Shown piece by piece: positions 13,200 through 23,984 of a stretch of 64,000 nucleotides of DNA. How positions within the stretch are numbered: the first letter of the stretch is position 1; the number at the start of each line of letters is the position of its first letter. The translations under genes were made by a program, and so were the position numbers. The notes under the pieces are model-generated. The model was not told the origin of the DNA, searched no databases, and saw only the letters and a list, made by a program, of their open reading frames with translations. The stretch comes from Desmodus rotundus (lineage: Eukaryota > Chordata > Mammalia > Chiroptera > Phyllostomidae), in assembly GCF_022682495.2 (NCBI RefSeq), contig NC_071392.1:87560797-87624796 (forward strand), given 5' to 3'.

Positions 13200-13348
13200 A
13201 GTTCCAATGATAACAGCAATACACCATGGTCTACTTTTGATCATGGCGTTGCCTATGAGCATATATTCAGTTCCCCGAACTCGTCCATCTGTACACTGAG
13301 AATGGGAACATTGTAGTGTATGCAAATTATTTCTCAATAAACTTAATT
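13200..13348 (+). mobile_element. old L1M 3'-end fragment
   Basis: 'ctgtacactgagaatgggaacattgtagtgtatgcaaattat.tctcaataaa' (in parts) follows the typical end of mammalian L1MA/L1MB 3' UTRs (tgtacactttaaatgggtgaattt..). Confidence 0.6.
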
Positions 13349-13354
13349 TTGAGA

Positions 13355-13515
13355 CTATATTTTTAGTTATATTAAGATATAATTTACATATCACCTTAGA
13401 TTAAAGGTGTACAACATAATGATTTAATATATGTGTAAATTATGAAATGATTCCCACAAGGAGCTTAGTTAACATCTGTGACCTCACATAGTTACTTGTG
13501 ATAGAACTTTTTTAG
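13355..13515 (-). mobile_element. old L1M 3' UTR fragment, reverse strand
   Basis: Read on the minus strand it gives the L1M 3' UTR sentence 'ggtcacagatgttaac..', 'atcatttcataat' and 'aatcattatgttgtacacc'. It is followed head-to-head by a forward copy of the same UTR. Confidence 0.65.
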
Positions 13516-13529
13516 TATTTGGCCTGGGG

Positions 13530-13685
13530 AATATAGTCAGTAGTGTATAACTTCATACGTGAGAAATGGCTACTAGATTAATGTGGTGATCACCTCATAA
13601 GGTATATAATCGTTGAATAACTATGTTGTATACCTGAAACTCATATAATATTGTATGCCAACTATACTTTCATAATTTTTTTTTA
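13530..13685 (+). mobile_element. old L1M 3' UTR fragment, forward strand
   Basis: The text runs 'gggaatatagtcagtag..', 'ggtgatcacctcataag', 'aataactatgttgtataccTGAAAC' and ends 'caactatactttcat' plus a T/A-rich tail. It is the same 3' UTR type as the reverse fragment just upstream, so the two form an imperfect inverted pair. Confidence 0.65.
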
Positions 13686-13689
13686 AAAA

Positions 13690-16677
13690 TGAATTTCTTG
13701 CTGAGTTATTTAAATTATCTGGAAATTTTAACTTACATGCATTTATTCCTTTATATGAAATATTTTATGGGTAATTCCAATAACATGCATGAGTTTGCCT
13801 ATGTATAAAATATATTGCTAAAATTCTTACGAGTCATTATTTCTTTGGTTAAACACACAGTAAAACAGAAAAATCTTAAAAGTGTAATGATTATGTGGAA
13901 ATGAAGTGAATCCCAGGGGATCTAATTTTAAATGTGGTTCTGTGATCGGTTAGTGGAATAGAAGTGGGATTATTTTGCCATTCCTTGTGGAGAGATCCCC
14001 TACAGTGTGCTCTAGGGGGAAATCTTCCCTAACTCACAACTAAACTAATTAGGTTGGTTGCAGCGCAGCTCACAGGGTAGAGTATGCCCTGGGCCAGACC
14101 AGCAGTGGACACGTGCCCCCGGGGGTCAATGATTGCCTAAGGGACAGATACGTGACCCCTGGTAAAACAGTCAAAACTAATGCCTGGTTTTGTTTGGACC
14201 TATGAGAAGAAAGCACCCCTGTTTTTCTCTCTCCTGTGCTTAACTATAGGAGGATATGTGGCAGACGTCTAGGGCTATATGGAAATTATGACTCCATGCA
14301 AGTAGAGGTGAACAGAGCCAAGAAACTCACATTCTTATTTCTACCTGACAAATACAACCTTGTGGACTGGTCTCGGAGCTGTCTCTCTCTCTATTTTATG
14401 AATTCTAGGTAGACAAATCTTTGCTAAAATAAGATTTAATTCTGAGCTTTAATGTTTTATCGATGATAGTATAAAAGTGGTAATAAAAGAATATTTCTTC
14501 ATTTTTACAAAAGGCAGTTGAAGATACTGTCTAGCATTTTCCTAGTAAATCTGCCTAGATTTTAGTGTCAAGAAGAAAAGATCTCTTGCAAGATTATTTA
14601 TGGAACTTATTTACCAGCAAGAAAACTCTGATTCACTATATCTCTTTTGCCTTTCTGCAGGGGGCTAAGAGTTCAGTTTGTAATAGTCAGTAGTGATTGA
14701 AATCCACTCATCCATGCTTCTGTTTAAACATTTTAAGACATTTCCCTGCCTTATGTTTATTAATTGGCCTATGTTATTGACATTATTCCGTTTGATAAGT
14801 TTTTACAAAATGATCAGGTTGTAAGTTATCAATGAAATGCCACTAATTTGATTAATATTCAGAATGTAAAATATTATTGAGAAATTTTACAAAAATAGTA
14901 TATATACCATGCAGAATCCTATGCCTTAAATCCAGTGTATCTCTAATTAAATTATTTTAATGTTTATTTTCATTATCGTTAAAAGATAAAGATTATAAGT
15001 ATTTATGATGGTATTAAGGACCTGGAATAAGTTTTGATTAATAGCTATATCAGCACAAATAGAATAGTGTTGCAAGGCAATGTATCAGTGTGTTGAATGT
15101 ATGAAAGATAAAAAGAGTTGAAGTAATTTTGTATAGGAACACTAAAATTTGGCATACAAATAAAACAATTTTATCATAGACAGTATAACAATGCTCATGT
15201 ATTGCAAAAGAGAAAGGATTTGACAATGAATTTAAAAAGTTGAAAAACAACTTGGAGAAAAGTAGTTTCAGGATTTATTTCTTGTGTTAATTTTGAAAAA
15301 CATAAAAAAAAAAACCCAAAACAAAAGCCAAAAAAGCAAGCAGACTTGCTAAACTGTCTAGGATATTTTTACTTTTAGGGAACTACCTGCCGAATAATGC
15401 TTCAAAATGTAAAAACTTTATAGGCATGCCTGGATTTTGCTCCTCAAAGCATCGTCGGGTGAGGTTTGGCAGGTATTAGTATTCGTTGCTTCAGCTAAGG
15501 GGTTGGATTTCTTATTGTTTCCGTACTTTCCTGAATAACCCTGCATTTTGAGCAATAATTCCTGATGTCTGTAAGACACTGAATTTTATTGATTCTGAGA
15601 TATGTTTTTATTGGAACATTTACAAAGAATGAAACCTCAAAACCACGGTCACGCAGGTAGACTGAAACCACTGGTTCCGGGTACATGTGCAAACGTCAGA
15701 GGCCCCAGCACTAAACCTTGCAGAATGGGCGTCTCCGAGGAAGATCAAACTCCAGAGACAATAATGGGACACACTTAATTTCTAGGAAACAAACGGTTGG
15801 AGAAATGTTTGGCAGAGGTGCTGAATCAAATATATTTACCAATATGCCACAGGATGAAATAGAAAAGAAACGGCTAGCCCTACGTAATTACAAAGTCAGA
15901 TTTCAAATGCTAATAACAGTGGCTTTTCTCCCAAAATGCCATATAACCAATGCTCTTAGTAGCCCATGGGATGTCCTTCTTTGGAAAAGCAAAAACATCC
16001 ACTTCTAAATCCAAATGCGATTTAGAAGAGTTCAGTGCCAAATATAAAGAAATTATAGACCATTACCTTATTTTGCTTATATGTTTTATGCACATGTATG
16101 ATAAAATCTATCTCTAAGTATAAATAAGCTTTTTCAATACATATAATATAAAAATTATAGATATTGGGAAGCACATAATTTAATTTGGCTCATGGTTTTC
16201 TTTCTGAATGTTATGTAAAATGATATGAATCTACCAGAAGGCGACCTCTTAGGTTTAAGTTGCAATGTCTAAATACTTATCCTAAATTCTAGCTTGGAGT
16301 AGTTTGTTACATTTATCTGTTTATTGTATCTTGTGCTGATACCACAACATTTCAATTATTTTATGTGCACAGCACATGAAAATATTTTAGCATTTTTTGA
16401 AGCATATTGTAAAAAGAAAACAATTATTTACTTACCTTGAATCTCAGACAATTCAGGGTAAGTAAATAATCAGAAATTGTCAAAAGGCAATTTAGAATTT
16501 TTAAACGATCAATTTATATATTTCATTTTTTCATCCTAGAACTATTGCTTATTCTTAAAAGTTCAGGAGACAGTAAAGGCTGTGTTTCAGACCAGTGATA
16601 GGTCTTGTTCATACCTATACACAATTGGTAAATGGGAATATTGCCTTAAAATGCTCACTGAGATTCTGTCGTCTTTG
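13690..16677. other. unassigned AT-rich sequence
   Basis: No coding evidence. Poly-A tracts at about 15304-15330. The frame at 15718-16008 (96 codons) matches no family I know. A local direct repeat of 'ttacttacctt / aagtaaataat'-type text sits near 16425-16470. Confidence 0.35.
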
Positions 16678-16692
16678 AAAGAGTGAGAAATC

Positions 16693-17620
16693 CCAGCAGT
16701 AGAATCTCTGGGTCAAAAAGCAGTTCCATTTTTAGTGTTTTGAAGAACTTCCATACAGTGGCTTCACCAGTCTGCATTCCCCCCAACAGTGTACTAGGGT
16801 TCCCTATTCTCTGCATCCTCTCCAGCACTTATTGTTTGTTGATTTATGATGGCCATTCTGACCAGTGAGATGTGATATTTCATTGTGGTTTTAATTTGCA
16901 TCTCTCTGATGGCTAGTGATGCTGAGCATCCTTTCATATGTCTCTGGGCCCTCTGTATGTCCTCCTTGGAGAAGTATCTGTTCAGGTCCTTTGCCCATCT
17001 TTTAATTGGATTATTTGTCTTCTTGGTGTTGAGTTGTATGAGTTCTTTATATACTTTGGAGCTCAAACACTTGCACCAATTCAAAAGAAACTGTGCACCC
17101 CTATGTTCATAGCAGCACTATTTACAACAGCCAAGTGCTGGAAACAGCCCAGGTGCCCATCAGTAAATAAGTGGATCAAAAAACTGTGGGACATTTACAC
17201 AGTGGAATTCTATGTGGCAGAAAGAAAGAACTCCTACCTTTCATGACAGCATGGATGGAACTGGAGATTATTATGCTAAGTGAAATAAGCCAGGTGGTGA
17301 AAGACATATAACATATGATCTTACCTATAAGAGGAACCTAATGAACAAAACAAAGAGCAAAGTAGATCCAGAGGCATGGAAACAAGGAACAGACTGACAG
17401 TGACCGGGGTGGGTGGGAGGGATGAGGAGAAAGAAGGGGAAGGGTCTAGTCAAGAAACGGGTATAGGAGACCTGTGGACAAGGACAACAGGGTGGAGATT
17501 GATGGTGGGAGCCGGGGGTGGGAGGGGCCGGGGAGAGCAAATGGGTGGGAGGTGGGGGCAGGGGGGAGGAATTGAGACAACTCTAATAGAACAACAATAA
17601 AATATTTTTCTAAAAAAGAT
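16693..17620 (+). mobile_element. L1 3' end with inverted 5' segment (twin-priming insertion)
   Basis: 16693-17062 is L1 ORF2 sequence in reverse orientation: the minus strand encodes an ORF2 C-terminal remnant at 16794-17084 with motifs [16 protein letters not shown] and [16 protein letters not shown]. From about 17063 the element switches to forward orientation with the last part of ORF2 ('cccctatgttcatagcagca') and the 3' UTR, ending in 'acaacaataaaatattttt'. In L1 coordinates the two parts are nearly contiguous, the hallmark of twin priming. Target duplications AAAGAGTGAGAAATC (16678-16692) and AAAAAGTGAAAAATC (17621-17635), 13 of 15 alike, flank the whole unit. Confidence 0.9.
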
Positions 17621-17635
17621 AAAAAGTGAAAAATC

Positions 17636-17877
17636 TTTAGAAAATGAAGTTAGTTTTTACTAATTGTGCAAGTAATTCTATTAAAATTATGGGCGATATA
17701 TATTTACTTAGACTTCTCTGTAGTTTTCAAAACATCATTTCTGTGGATATCTCATAATAAAAAACATGATTGACTAAAAGTATAAGAATAAAGGGGATGG
17801 AGAAGATGCTATCGTACAAAATATAAAGAGCCATGTTTTTCTGCCATTTAACTTGCAAATCCTAAAAATAAAAACTA
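17636..17877. other. unassigned spacer between L1 and MITE
   Basis: AT-rich, nothing recognised. Confidence 0.4.
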
Positions 17878-18087
17878 CAGGCTCTGGCAGCAGTAAGGCC
17901 TGCTTGAGTGTGGTTGGTAGGGTAATAATAACAGGTGTGATAATTTATAGTTTCAATTTGAACACTTCATCTAAAATGTCATATGGTGTGCTTGAGTGTG
18001 GTACCGTTATGTTACAGAATTCCATGCTTATGACTTTGTAATAAAAGATTTTGTAATAACATGGGGCGTTACTTGTCCTGGTCCCTG
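17878..18087. mobile_element. 210-bp TIR MITE, copy 2
   Basis: Same family and orientation as 8753-8965. Shared blocks include 'gcttgagtgtggttggtagg', 'gtgataatttatagttt' and 'cagaattccatgcttatga'. Its ends CAGGCTCTGGCAGCAG and the reverse complement CAGGGACCAGGACAAG are flanked by TA at 17876-17877 and 18088-18089. No coding capacity. Confidence 0.75.
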
Positions 18088-18253
18088 TATTTCTTTTGCA
18101 ATAATTTCTCTCTATACTACCCGAGTTCTGCAGAGAATGTTTTCAGGCTACTATGCCTCCACAAGCATGTCATCTTTTTTGGAATGCAGTTTCCTATAGT
18201 TTCTTCACCAAAATAAATTATCCCTGCTAAGGCAAATATTTGATATCCTAGGT

Positions 18254-18467
18254 CACAGGTGGCAAACACAAGGCCCGAAGGCCGAACCCGGCCCTCCACC
18301 TTGTTTTATCCGGCCCGGCACCTTGTTTCTACCCGGCGGCAGGGCCGAGCTCTCACTTAATTGTTAAGGAGTAGTTACATTTATACAGTCCTAAAGTTAC
18401 ATTCAGTCTTTTGAAGACAACCACGAGGCTGATGTGGCCCCCGGTAAGAATGAGTTTGACACCTCTG
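18254..18467. mobile_element. 214-bp non-autonomous hAT element
   Basis: Terminal inverted repeats CACAGGTGGCAAAC and (reverse complement of right end) CAGAGGTGTCAAAC. A perfect 8-bp target duplication TCCTAGGT lies at 18246-18253 and 18468-18475, diagnostic of the hAT superfamily. The interior is GC-rich with repeated GGCCC blocks and has no transposase. Short hAT elements of this appearance are common in bats. Confidence 0.88.
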
Positions 18468-18475
18468 TCCTAGGT

Positions 18476-19722
18476 GATCATTTAAAATGAAGTCATTTGT
18501 TTAAGAAAAGTAATTGAAATAAAATTAGTTCTTCATATGTAACTTGAACTGATATTTCAAACAAACCTTCTATGCGAGCTGGTGTTTGTTAATTCTATGT
18601 ATTCTTCAGTGGACTGCCATTTACGAGAATATTACCTTTAGCCTGGCCGTTAAACAATTGAATCCATTTGTTACACTCCTGAGCACTTACTTAAGAGAAA
18701 AACACAATAAAATTACTACTGGCAATGTGAGCAGAAGTGACACCATATTAGAATTGTGAAAGTCTGGCATTAATTAGCGTGAAGAAGAGATGCAAGAATA
18801 GTCTGGTGGATAATATGTATGAACAGTGTAATGCAAGGTCAGTGAACAGCTGGTTCTCCATTTTTGTGGTGAATGCTACTAATTAGAATGGATTTAAATT
18901 TTATTTAGCAGAGGCTCTGAGCTCTGTAAGTGTAGATTGTTAAGGAAGGAAGGCAAATAATCAAAGTGGCTTGGGGGAGTTGCGCCTGACCATTACAGAC
19001 TTGATATATGAACTAGACAGGGAGTGATGGGGTTGAGAAGGGTTCCGTCAACAGGTACCGTGCTCCAATAAAGGTACTCTCATTTTTTGGGATGGCGATG
19101 CATGATTAAGGAGTTTTTTAAATTTCACATGATATAATTAGTGTTTTCTCATTTTCTTCCTACTGCAGGGTTCTCAGATGAAAGAAGGAGTCTGTAAAAA
19201 GGGGGTGTTCTTAAGGCAAGTTAGGGTCCTTTGGGGTTCATTATAGTAGATTGGCTGATAGTACCTGATGAGACTGTTGCAGGGGAGCTCTGGGAGACTG
19301 GCGTTTCTTCCCAAGTGCAAGAGTCCAGTGAGCAAAGGCCAAGACAGACGGCGCTTCCCACTATCTCTACAGCACTAAGTGTTCTGCTGCTGGGAACACA
19401 CGCATAACATACGCACACTTTCACACCAACACCCACACACAACCTGAGAAGCTCAAAATGCCAAAAGTCACAGAGTCTGTCAAAAGTCCCACAGTTTGTT
19501 CCTGGCAGGGCCCACAGGACACCTCAGAAGTCATTTGTTTTTCCCACTATCCTGCACCTTCAGTAAGCAATTTCAGACATCACGTTTTTTTTACCACCAG
19601 TGTTTTACAAAATGTCCTCTAAGTGAACAAAGGGAAATCGAAAGTAAATGGCATTTTGCTTCAGCTACTAAATAAATTTAGAGGCGAAGCGAAACTCTTT
19701 CCTGGTAGTCCAGCTTAGAAAG
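18476..19722. other. unassigned low-repeat sequence
   Basis: No repeat recognised at 18480-18960, which holds several ATTA/TAATT cores; a conserved non-coding element is possible but not demonstrated. Remaining frames are short. Confidence 0.35.
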
Positions 19723-19732
19723 AGGAGAATGG

Positions 19733-19942
19733 GCCCTGGCTAGTGTGGCTCAGTGGATTGAGTACTTGCCTGCAAACCAAAGGGTCGCTAGTTCGATTCC
19801 CAGTCAGAGCACATGCCTGGGTTGTGGGCCAGGTCCCCACTAGGGGGCGCATGAGAGGCAACCACACATTGATGTTTCTCTCCCTCTCTTTCTTCTTCCT
19901 TCCCCTCTCTCTAAAAATAAATAAATAAATAAAATCTTTAAA
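19733..19942 (+). mobile_element. VES-type SINE
   Basis: Forward copy: head 'gccctggctagtgtggctca', tRNA B-box 'agttcgattcccagtcag', 'tagggggcgcatgag', CT-rich body 'ttgatgtttctctccctctc' and tail (AAAT)n 'aaaatctttaaaa'. It keeps more of the apparent consensus than the other copies, so it is probably younger. Probable imperfect target duplication aggagaatgg (19723-19732) and aggagaaaagg (19943-19953). Confidence 0.95.
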
Positions 19943-19953
19943 AGGAGAAAAGG

Positions 19954-22455
19954 GGAGAACGAGGAGCAACAATAGGTAAGACACAGATTCTCACTAGTCC
20001 TTGGCCTCCCCTTACGAGCAAGCCTTATCTGGTAGATGATATCATGTAGTGCTGTGGACCATAAACGGAGACATAGTTATCCAGGACCTAGTAAGAACTC
20101 TGCAATGCTTTGCCTCCGTAAAAATGAGCAAGACGCTGTTCTCACAGGGGCATTACAGGGAGCTGCGGGGATAGGGAGGATACTAATGAAAGATGCAGAT
20201 AAAAAGGGACAAGGTCATGGAGAAGACAATAAAGATAGCAAGGTTCCCCCAGAGGCTTCATAGCCTGTGGTCCCTAATTTGTCAGGCCAGCCTAAAGGAT
20301 TTTTGCTTGTTTGTTTATTTTTGTAAAGTCCCTTCTAGACAAGCAGGAGCACTAGATGAAAAATGCTTCAGCGCTAGAATGGTGGCTGGTGGGGGTCGAG
20401 TGTAATGTTCCTCTGTGGGCACGAGGCCATGCTTTGGAGCATTTTGGCAGGTCACAGTGGAACGCCAGGACAATGTGGGTACTGTGAAGAAGACTGGCCT
20501 TGTCCCTTGACATGTTTATTTCAATCCTTTTGAATGCTGTAATGATAAAGGATGGATGGGGAGAAAGGATTTCAGAGCTAGAAATGAAACGGGAAAATGT
20601 CCAGACATAGACCCGAGGCAAAGAGAGCAGAGAGCACCAGGGCCGATATTACCCACATAAATCAGACGCTCCACACACGTCCTCACTCCCACCTGGTAAG
20701 AAGGGCTTGAAGCAGATGTTAGAATCTAAGGTTGCTGCAGTTGGAAGGGCTGGTACACAGGTCAGCTGGTCCAACTTCTGAATCTTTACGCTGTAATTAA
20801 CCTGGATCCTATGGACTGGTCACACTCTGGAATATTTGTCCGAGGCCGGCAATTCAGAGCTTTTCAAATCGCTTGCGATAAGATACTGTCCTCTGTTCTA
20901 TTTCCCAGTCAGGGCCAACGTCTCTTCATTGCTTCGAGGTAGACTGTTAGAGGCTCGCAGTAGGAAATCCCTTTACCTTGAGCTTCCCTTAGGAAAAGTC
21001 TGTGCCTGAAGCACTTACCACGAACGGCAGACATTTCTGCATGATTTGGGAGAATAAACAAAACTCTGCGACCTTTCAGAGGTGGTTCATTGAGCCGGGA
21101 ATGAGGTGAGTTCTGGTGACTAAAAACATGAACTTAGCCAAATACACTGTAGTACTCTCTTTTCCACACCGGCTCTTAATAGACACAAAGCAAAGCAACA
21201 TTGCTTGGAGCAAAATTTCCAATATAATCTCAGTCAAAATAAAAACCAACCAGGACTCTTAGCTATCCCTTCTAACAAAACATACACTGTCCCTCAAATG
21301 AATGTAATTGGTTCAGAAGTTTGCTTTTGAAAACTTTGTCCCTATTTGTGCTGATCATCATCGTTGCGTATGTTCAAGTCATGCATCCTTGGAGTCACTG
21401 ATGTGGTCACCTTTTCATTATTAAAATTATCTGATTTTTATCTGCTGTCAGTAGGAATATTCGCAGGTTGGCCTGCCTATCTTATCTCAGCACCAAACAA
21501 AATAGATGTTAAAAGATTTTTTTTTTAATTCCTTGTTTTCATGTTTAAAAACCAAACATTATGGTTTGTTCGAATATAAACAAAGAACGATAGAGTGAAT
21601 CTTTATGTATCTGTTAATTAGTCTCAAAATCATCTTGAATTCATTCCCCTCACTTTAATTTTACTGTTGTTTTGCAGGAGAAATGTAAATGTAGAGGTCG
21701 AAATCATGGTAGATTGTTTTTCTATTGCTGTGCCCCCCACAAATCCCCAAAATTCTGGACCTTTGATTATATCAGGCCCACCTGAGATAATCTCCCATTG
21801 AATTAAAGTCAACTGTTGAGAATTCCTAATTACACCCCCCCCAAAAAAAATCCCCAAAAAACTCTTCGCCTCTGTTATATTTTCTTTTGCTAGAAATCAG
21901 TCACAGTTTCTTCCCGCACTCCAGGTAAGGCATGAGGCATGGGCGGGGGCTGTCATGCAGGTGTGGATCCCAAGGGATGGAGCCATGGGGGCCATCTTCG
22001 AATTTTGTCCCCGCGCACGGAATACCTTAGCAGCGGCCTTTCACCCTGAGTAGTCTATCTTATTCCTAATTATCTTACTTCTTGACCTGCATGTGACGGA
22101 ATGAAAAAGAAAAGCAAAGGCTAATCGCAAACTGATACATGGATGGACGTTTTCAAATATATCAAAGGAAGGCTCAGGATGAAGAGGATTGAGAAAATAC
22201 GTTTCTTGGAAAAGAAGTTGTAATGAAAGTTGATTTCAGAAGAACTAGCCCATGAAGTAAAAACCACAGTGGGCAAAATCATGCTAAATTATCATGTGTT
22301 CCAAGTTCACACTAGTCAAAGAGTTTGTTTTGTGGGTTTTTACGTTTATTTTGGCTTCTTTTTTAATTTTAAAAATCAGTTTGTAAGAAATTTTTAGTCT
22401 TGCGCAGCCTCCAAGGTGCGTTTCAGTTATTTATATATTTTCTATCTATGTACAC
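19954..22455. other. mostly unassigned; old repeat pieces
   Basis: 20036-20263 has an unrecognised 75-codon frame. 20740-20900 loosely resembles an old mammal-wide repeat ('ggtcagctggtccaacttct'). 21690-21830 ('gattatatcaggcccacctg', 'agataatctcccattgaatt') also looks like an old dispersed repeat of unassigned class. Nothing coding is supported. Confidence 0.35.
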
Positions 22456-22459
22456 TAAC

Positions 22460-22580
22460 ATGTAAGAGCTAAGAGCAAGGACTGTTATCTATTTTTTTAC
22501 TACTATATATCCATCACTTAGAACATTGAGGGTCATATATTTGTTTCTGTGTAAATCTGCGTTGAACGAGTGAATACTGA
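22460..22580 (+). repeat. L2 LINE 3' fragment
   Basis: 'gagctaagagcaaggactgt..', 'ccatcacttagaacattgag' and 'gttgaacgagtgaa' follow the order of the L2 3' end (gggactgt..cccagcacctagaacagtg..gttgaatgaa). Confidence 0.55.
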
Positions 22581-22584
22581 CCGT

Positions 22585-23550
22585 TTGTGTTTGTGACTCT
22601 GGAGGACATGCAGACCTCTGTGGACGAGAGCCCTGGCACCACACCAGCTTAGGACTGCCGTGAAAAGTCTTTCTGTAGAAATATGCCTTCTTTTCCTACT
22701 TACAAGCCTCGCGGGAACTTAACAGCAGCTTCCCTCTAGAATATTTCTGGGAGTCGGTGTGCGGAAGGGTGAAAATTCATTAATCAGTTTGACAATTTTT
22801 GCATATTGTTACAAAACACTGGGCCAGTTTTCAAGTATTCATTCCACAATTGCTTAGTGCACTGTTAAGCTGTGGTAATTCTGGCAGCGAGTACCAAGGC
22901 CTGCCTTCCCTTGGCTGTCTGGAACGTTTCCGTCAGAAGTTTTTAACTGCGCCTTCCCACTGAGGGGTTTTGAAAACTTCTTTAAATAACAGTTAACCAT
23001 GGCTGTCAAGCGACTTTGTAATCTGCAGATTGGAAGTAGAGGATGTATCCCCATGTACCCGAGAAAAGTAACAGGGGCCTGGGAGTAGAAGAACGTGTTA
23101 CAACCTGTTAGGTTATTATGTTAACGTTACAATAATTGTTAAATTAACAATAGAATAATTATTATGTTATTATGGTAGTATATGCTATATTATCGTTAAC
23201 ATGATATTGATTATATTAATATTGTAAGCAGTCTTTTAATATTGTAACTAATAATGATGTTATAATACTGATAGGAATAATAAAATGATAGACCTGTAGG
23301 ACAGAGTTACAATTATTGGTGTCTATGAGTGAGAAGGAACATGCCAGCAGAAAGTTTATTCAAGTGGCTTTACAATTTAAATCTATACTTTACGCACTAA
23401 AACACTAACAGCATATATTTTAGAGGTCGCTGTCATAATGGGTAACAGTCACTCATGTTAGCTAAGTTGTGCTCAGCCCTTTCCAGAACAGTGAGTGTAC
23501 TCCAAAGCCCCGTCTGACTCCAAAGCCCCGGCTTCTACCCTTTCTGGAGA
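22585..23550. other. unassigned, with AT-rich low-complexity tract
   Basis: 23100-23290 is very AT-rich with repeated TTATTATG/TTAACGTTA-type text, probably low-complexity DNA. The rest is unique-looking, without a supported gene. Confidence 0.4.
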
Positions 23551-23551
23551 A

Positions 23552-23582
<31 letters not shown>

Positions 23583-23583
23583 T
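23552..23583. repeat. (ACAG)n tetranucleotide microsatellite
   Basis: About seven ACAG units. Confidence 0.93.
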
Positions 23584-23799
23584 AGGCAGGAGAGGAATGG
23601 GGCGGGGCGGCTACCACCCAGTATTCCTGTCCGCCCAGTTCTGTGATCCCAGACCAGGTAAGGATATCTGTGAAGAACACTGATTCTTCAGGTCAGTGCC
23701 GGTGCTGGTGGAGGCGTATTTACACTCGATGAAATGACCCGACGGCCCTTCATAACTTGTGCTCCAAGTTTACGTAACTACTCTTGTCAAGGAGAAGTT

Positions 23800-23980
23800 C
23801 TACACTAAGAGCCAGAAAAACCTGTCTGGTCTAGTTTCTCCTACTTGCTAGTATGGGACCTTGGACAAGACACTTACTGGCTGTGAGCTTTAGATCTCTA
23901 TATAGACATGAGTATACTGTTGATAGCTTGGTCTACTTCTTGGGGCTATCTAAGATTTCAGTGGAATTATGCTTTGATAA
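23800..23980 (+). repeat. MIR SINE
   Basis: 'cctgtctggtctagtttctc', 'acttgctagtatgggacctt', 'ggacaagacacttactggct' follow the MIR core (cctgggttcaaatcc..ccacttactagctgtgtgaccttgg). Old and diverged. Confidence 0.65.
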
Positions 23981-23984
23981 TGTC

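Noticed and set aside
23100..23290. AT-rich tract as a replication origin or matrix attachment site
   Set aside because: Composition alone does not support it; plain low-complexity DNA is the simpler reading.
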